16,283 bases of DNA, taken from the NCBI GenBank assembly GCA_946480295.1, contig CAMLIT010000098.1, forward strand, positions 1-16,283. Reading direction: 5' to 3'. Origin of the DNA: an uncultured Gemmatimonadota bacterium. GTDB taxonomy: Bacteria > Gemmatimonadota > Gemmatimonadetes > Gemmatimonadales > Gemmatimonadaceae. This document shows, piece by piece, positions 14,394-16,283 of the stretch (the stretch's first letter is position 1; the number at the start of each line of letters is the position of its first letter). A program made the position numbers and the translations under genes. Below the pieces are notes generated by a model. The model saw only the letters and a list, made by a program, of their open reading frames with translations. It was not told the DNA's origin and searched no databases.

Positions 14394-14545
14394 GGGGAGT
14401 GGGTCGAGGGTTCAGGGTCGAGGGGCGAGAAGGACCGTGTGCCAGTGCTTCAGGAATGAGGAAATAGAAAGCGCGTCACTAGTGCCTCGTTCCTCGCCGA
14501 CTACTTCCTGCCGTTTCTCGACCCTCGACCCTCGACCCTCGCCCC
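14394..14545. repeat. Palindromic heptamer element, copy B
   Basis: A second member of the family seen at 10383-10519. The left arm (14401-14428) reads GGGTCGA, GGGTTCA, GGGTCGA, GGGGCGA, with a decayed fifth unit at 14394-14400. The right arm (14518-14545) is TCGACCC three times, then TCGCCCC, and touches the ctaD stop codon with no gap. The 89-base core keeps the inner stem (14452-14461 with 14485-14494) and the blocks GCGTCACT and TCGTTCCTCGC found in copy A. Copy B has about seven extra bases that create the palindrome CACTAGTG (14477-14484). It lies in the ctaD-ctaE junction, so every transcript through the operon would carry it. Confidence 0.9.
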
Positions 14546-16282
14546 TCAGAGATGCTCCGGCTCCAGCGGCGACAGCAGCCAGCTGTAGAGGGAGGCGGTC
14601 ATGAGAGCGGCGAAGAGGATCACGCCGGCGATCGCGACATGCGTCATGTCTTTGTGGATCAGGAGCAGGCTCGCGAACATCAGCGTCATGAACAGCGCAA
14701 CGAAGAGCGGCTTGATCGTCGGATAGGGGATCGGGATGCCGAGCGATTCGGCCGTCGGCAGCACCGTCTCGCGCACGGCCACCGGGGTGCCCGACTTCGG
14801 CGCCGTGCCCACCGGGTGCAGCGCCGGATGGTAGTCGTACGGGCGCTCCGCGTCGGCCGAGAGCGTGGTGCTCGTCATGTCCCACAGCGGGTAGCGCGAC
14901 GTCACCGTCGGGATGGTGGCGAAGTTGTAGACCGGCACCGGCGACGGGATGGACCACTCGAGCGTGGGCGCGCCCCACGGGTCGTTCCCCGCGACCGGCC
15001 CCTTCTTGCGGCTGCGGAGCAGGTTGATCGCGCCGAGCACGCCCGCGACGAACTGCGTGTACGCGCCGAGCGAGCTGAGAAGGTTGTAGATGTGCCAGCC
15101 CTGGCCGGCGTCGTACGTGTAGATGCGGCGCGGCATCCCCATCAACCCGGAGAAGTGCATGGGGAAGAAGGTGAGGTTCACGCCGATGAAGGTGAGCCAG
15201 AAGTGCCAGTTGCCGAGCGTCTCGCTCATCATCCGGCCGGTCATCTTCGGGTAGTAGTAGTACACCCCGGCCCAGAGCCCCATGAGCGAGCCGGCGACGA
15301 GCACGTAATGGAAGTGCGCGACGATGAAGTACGTGTCCGTCTGCTGGAGGTCGGCCGGCGGCGAGGCGTGCATGACGCCGGAGATGCCGCCGATGACGAA
15401 CAGCGCGACGAGCGAGATGGCGAACTTCGTCGCCACCGTGTAGCGCACGTTCCCGCCCCACATCGTGAAGATCCAGTTGAAGATCTTCACGCCGGTCGGG
15501 ATGGCGATGAGCATCGTCGTGACGCCGAACACCGTGTCCGCGACCGGGCCCATGCCGACGGCGAACATGTGGTGGGCCCACACGCCGAAGCCGAGGAAGG
15601 CGATCATGATCCCCGAGTACACCATCACCGGGTAGCCGAAGAGCGGCTTCCGCGACATCGTCGGCAGCACTTCGGACACGAGGCCGAAGGCCGGCAGGAT
15701 GAGGATGTAGACCTCGGGGTGGCCGAAGATCCAGAAGAGGTGCTGCCAGAGCAGCGGGTCGGCGCCCGCCGCCATGGTGTAGAAGTTCGTGCCGAAGAAG
15801 CGGTCGAACTGCAGGAACACGAGGGCGATGGTCAGCACCGGGAAGGCGAGGATGACCATGAACTGGACGACGAAGGCCATCCAGGTGAAGATCGGCATGC
15901 GCATGAGCGACATGCCGGGCGCCCGCATGTTGATGATCGTCGTGATGAAGTTGAACGACGCGGCGAGCGTCGAGACGCCGAGGATCTGGATGCCGAGCAC
16001 CCAGAAGTCCATGTTGAAGTTCGGCGCGTAGGGCAGGGTGCTCAGCGGCGCGTAGCCGAACCAGCCGCCGTTCGGGGCCTGGCCGATGAGCCAGGAGGTG
16101 TTCAGGAAGAGCGACCCGAAGAGGTACACCCAGTAGCTGAACGCGTTGAGCCGCGGGAAGGCCACGTCGCGCGCGCCGATCTGCAGCGGGACGAGGAAGT
16201 TGAAGAAGGCGGCCGACAACGGCATGATGACGAGGAAGATCATCGTCGTGCCGTGCATCGTGAACAGCTGATTGAACACCTC
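14546..16282 (-). CDS. ctaD: Cytochrome c oxidase subunit I, A1 type with C-terminal two-helix extension (5' end outside window)
   Basis: Catalytic subunit I of the caa3-type haem-copper oxidase, which reduces oxygen to water and pumps protons. The frame is open to the right edge (the GTG at 16279 is an internal valine, as in ..EVFNQLFTMHG), so the first helix or so is missing; 579 residues are visible. Redox ligands can be seen: the haem a histidine in FTMHGTTM, the Cu-B histidine with its cross-linked tyrosine in HPEVY (15707-15721), the Cu-B pair HH (15569-15574), and the haem a3 and haem a histidines in VAHFHY (15314-15316 and 15308-15310). The D-channel pair in GARDVAFPRLNA, the glutamate in HPEVY and the K-channel lysine in PTGVKIFNW make it an A1 enzyme. 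After the usual core, two more helices lie in the last 60 residues, matching the five-helix subunit III. ctaC is expected upstream. Confidence 0.96.
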   Translation of the reverse strand, partial: EVFNQLFTMHGTTMIFLVIMPLSAAFFNFLVPLQIGARDVAFPRLNAFSYWVYLFGSLFLNTSWLIGQAPNGGWFGYAPLSTLPYAPNFNMDFWVLGIQILGVSTLAASFNFITTIINMRAPGMSLMRMPIFTWMAFVVQFMVILAFPVLTIALVFLQFDRFFGTNFYTMAAGADPLLWQHLFWIFGHPEVYILILPAFGLVSEVLPTMSRKPLFGYPVMVYSGIMIAFLGFGVWAHHMFAVGMGPVADTVFGVTTMLIAIPTGVKIFNWIFTMWGGNVRYTVATKFAISLVALFVIGGISGVMHASPPADLQQTDTYFIVAHFHYVLVAGSLMGLWAGVYYYYPKMTGRMMSETLGNWHFWLTFIGVNLTFFPMHFSGLMGMPRRIYTYDAGQGWHIYNLLSSLGAYTQFVAGVLGAINLLRSRKKGPVAGNDPWGAPTLEWSIPSPVPVYNFATIPTVTSRYPLWDMTSTTLSADAERPYDYHPALHPVGTAPKSGTPVAVRETVLPTAESLGIPIPYPTIKPLFVALFMTLMFASLLLIHKDMTHVAIAGVILFAALMTASLYSWLLSPLEPEHL

Positions 16283-16283
16283 G

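Noticed and set aside
10383..14545. Composite transposon bounded by the two repeat copies
   Set aside because: The interval holds only dacB and cta core genes, no transposase; both copies are better seen as members of a dispersed intergenic family.

Overview
The window is high-GC, densely coded bacterial chromosome with no phage, transposase, CRISPR, tRNA or rRNA signal. The gene style suggests an aerobic, Gram-negative-type soil or freshwater lineage. It has a kinase with an N-terminal zinc ribbon, a Bacillus/Thermus-type caa3 oxidase cluster, a secreted M1 peptidase, a PBP4-type carboxypeptidase, and weak or absent Shine-Dalgarno sites. Gemmatimonadota is my best guess. It is an inference from gene style, not something I could test.

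Layout, left to right. (1) The 3' part of gyrA, ending in a clear hairpin terminator. (2) A tightly packed plus-strand run, 1196-8591: membrane diguanylate cyclase, PLP-dependent threonine/serine dehydratase, a receiver-GAF-GGDEF diguanylate cyclase, a zinc-ribbon Ser/Thr protein kinase, an M1 metallopeptidase, and a secreted retropepsin-fold protein that has lost its catalytic motif. The last five genes overlap by 1-11 bases at each junction, which suggests translational coupling. (3) A CoA-binding (YccU-type) protein on the minus strand, divergent from a saccharopine-dehydrogenase-family oxidoreductase on the plus strand. (4) Four to five minus-strand genes: ctaD (partial), ctaE, ctaF and ctaG of a caa3 cytochrome oxidase, then, after a terminator, a PBP4-type D-Ala-D-Ala carboxypeptidase.

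The most unusual structure is a pair of related non-coding palindromic elements, 10383-10519 and 14394-14545. Each has arms made of about four tandem heptamers of the form GGGKCGA, inverted around an 81-89 base core that is itself partly conserved and foldable. Each arm also fits the four-G-run pattern of a G-quadruplex. At three gene ends (the oxidoreductase, dacB and ctaD) the heptamer array starts within 0-4 bases of the stop codon. One copy fills the gap between two convergent genes. The other sits inside the cytochrome oxidase operon between ctaD and ctaE, where the other junctions are only 4-5 bases. It looks like a dispersed, gene-end-targeted repeat family, and I know no established name for it.

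Working together: the plus-strand run mixes c-di-GMP synthesis, protein phosphorylation and peptidases, so it may be a signalling and housekeeping operon whose logic is not obvious. The minus-strand cta genes encode the core and the copper-assembly factor of an A1-type haem-copper oxidase. Subunit II (ctaC) would be expected just beyond the right edge.
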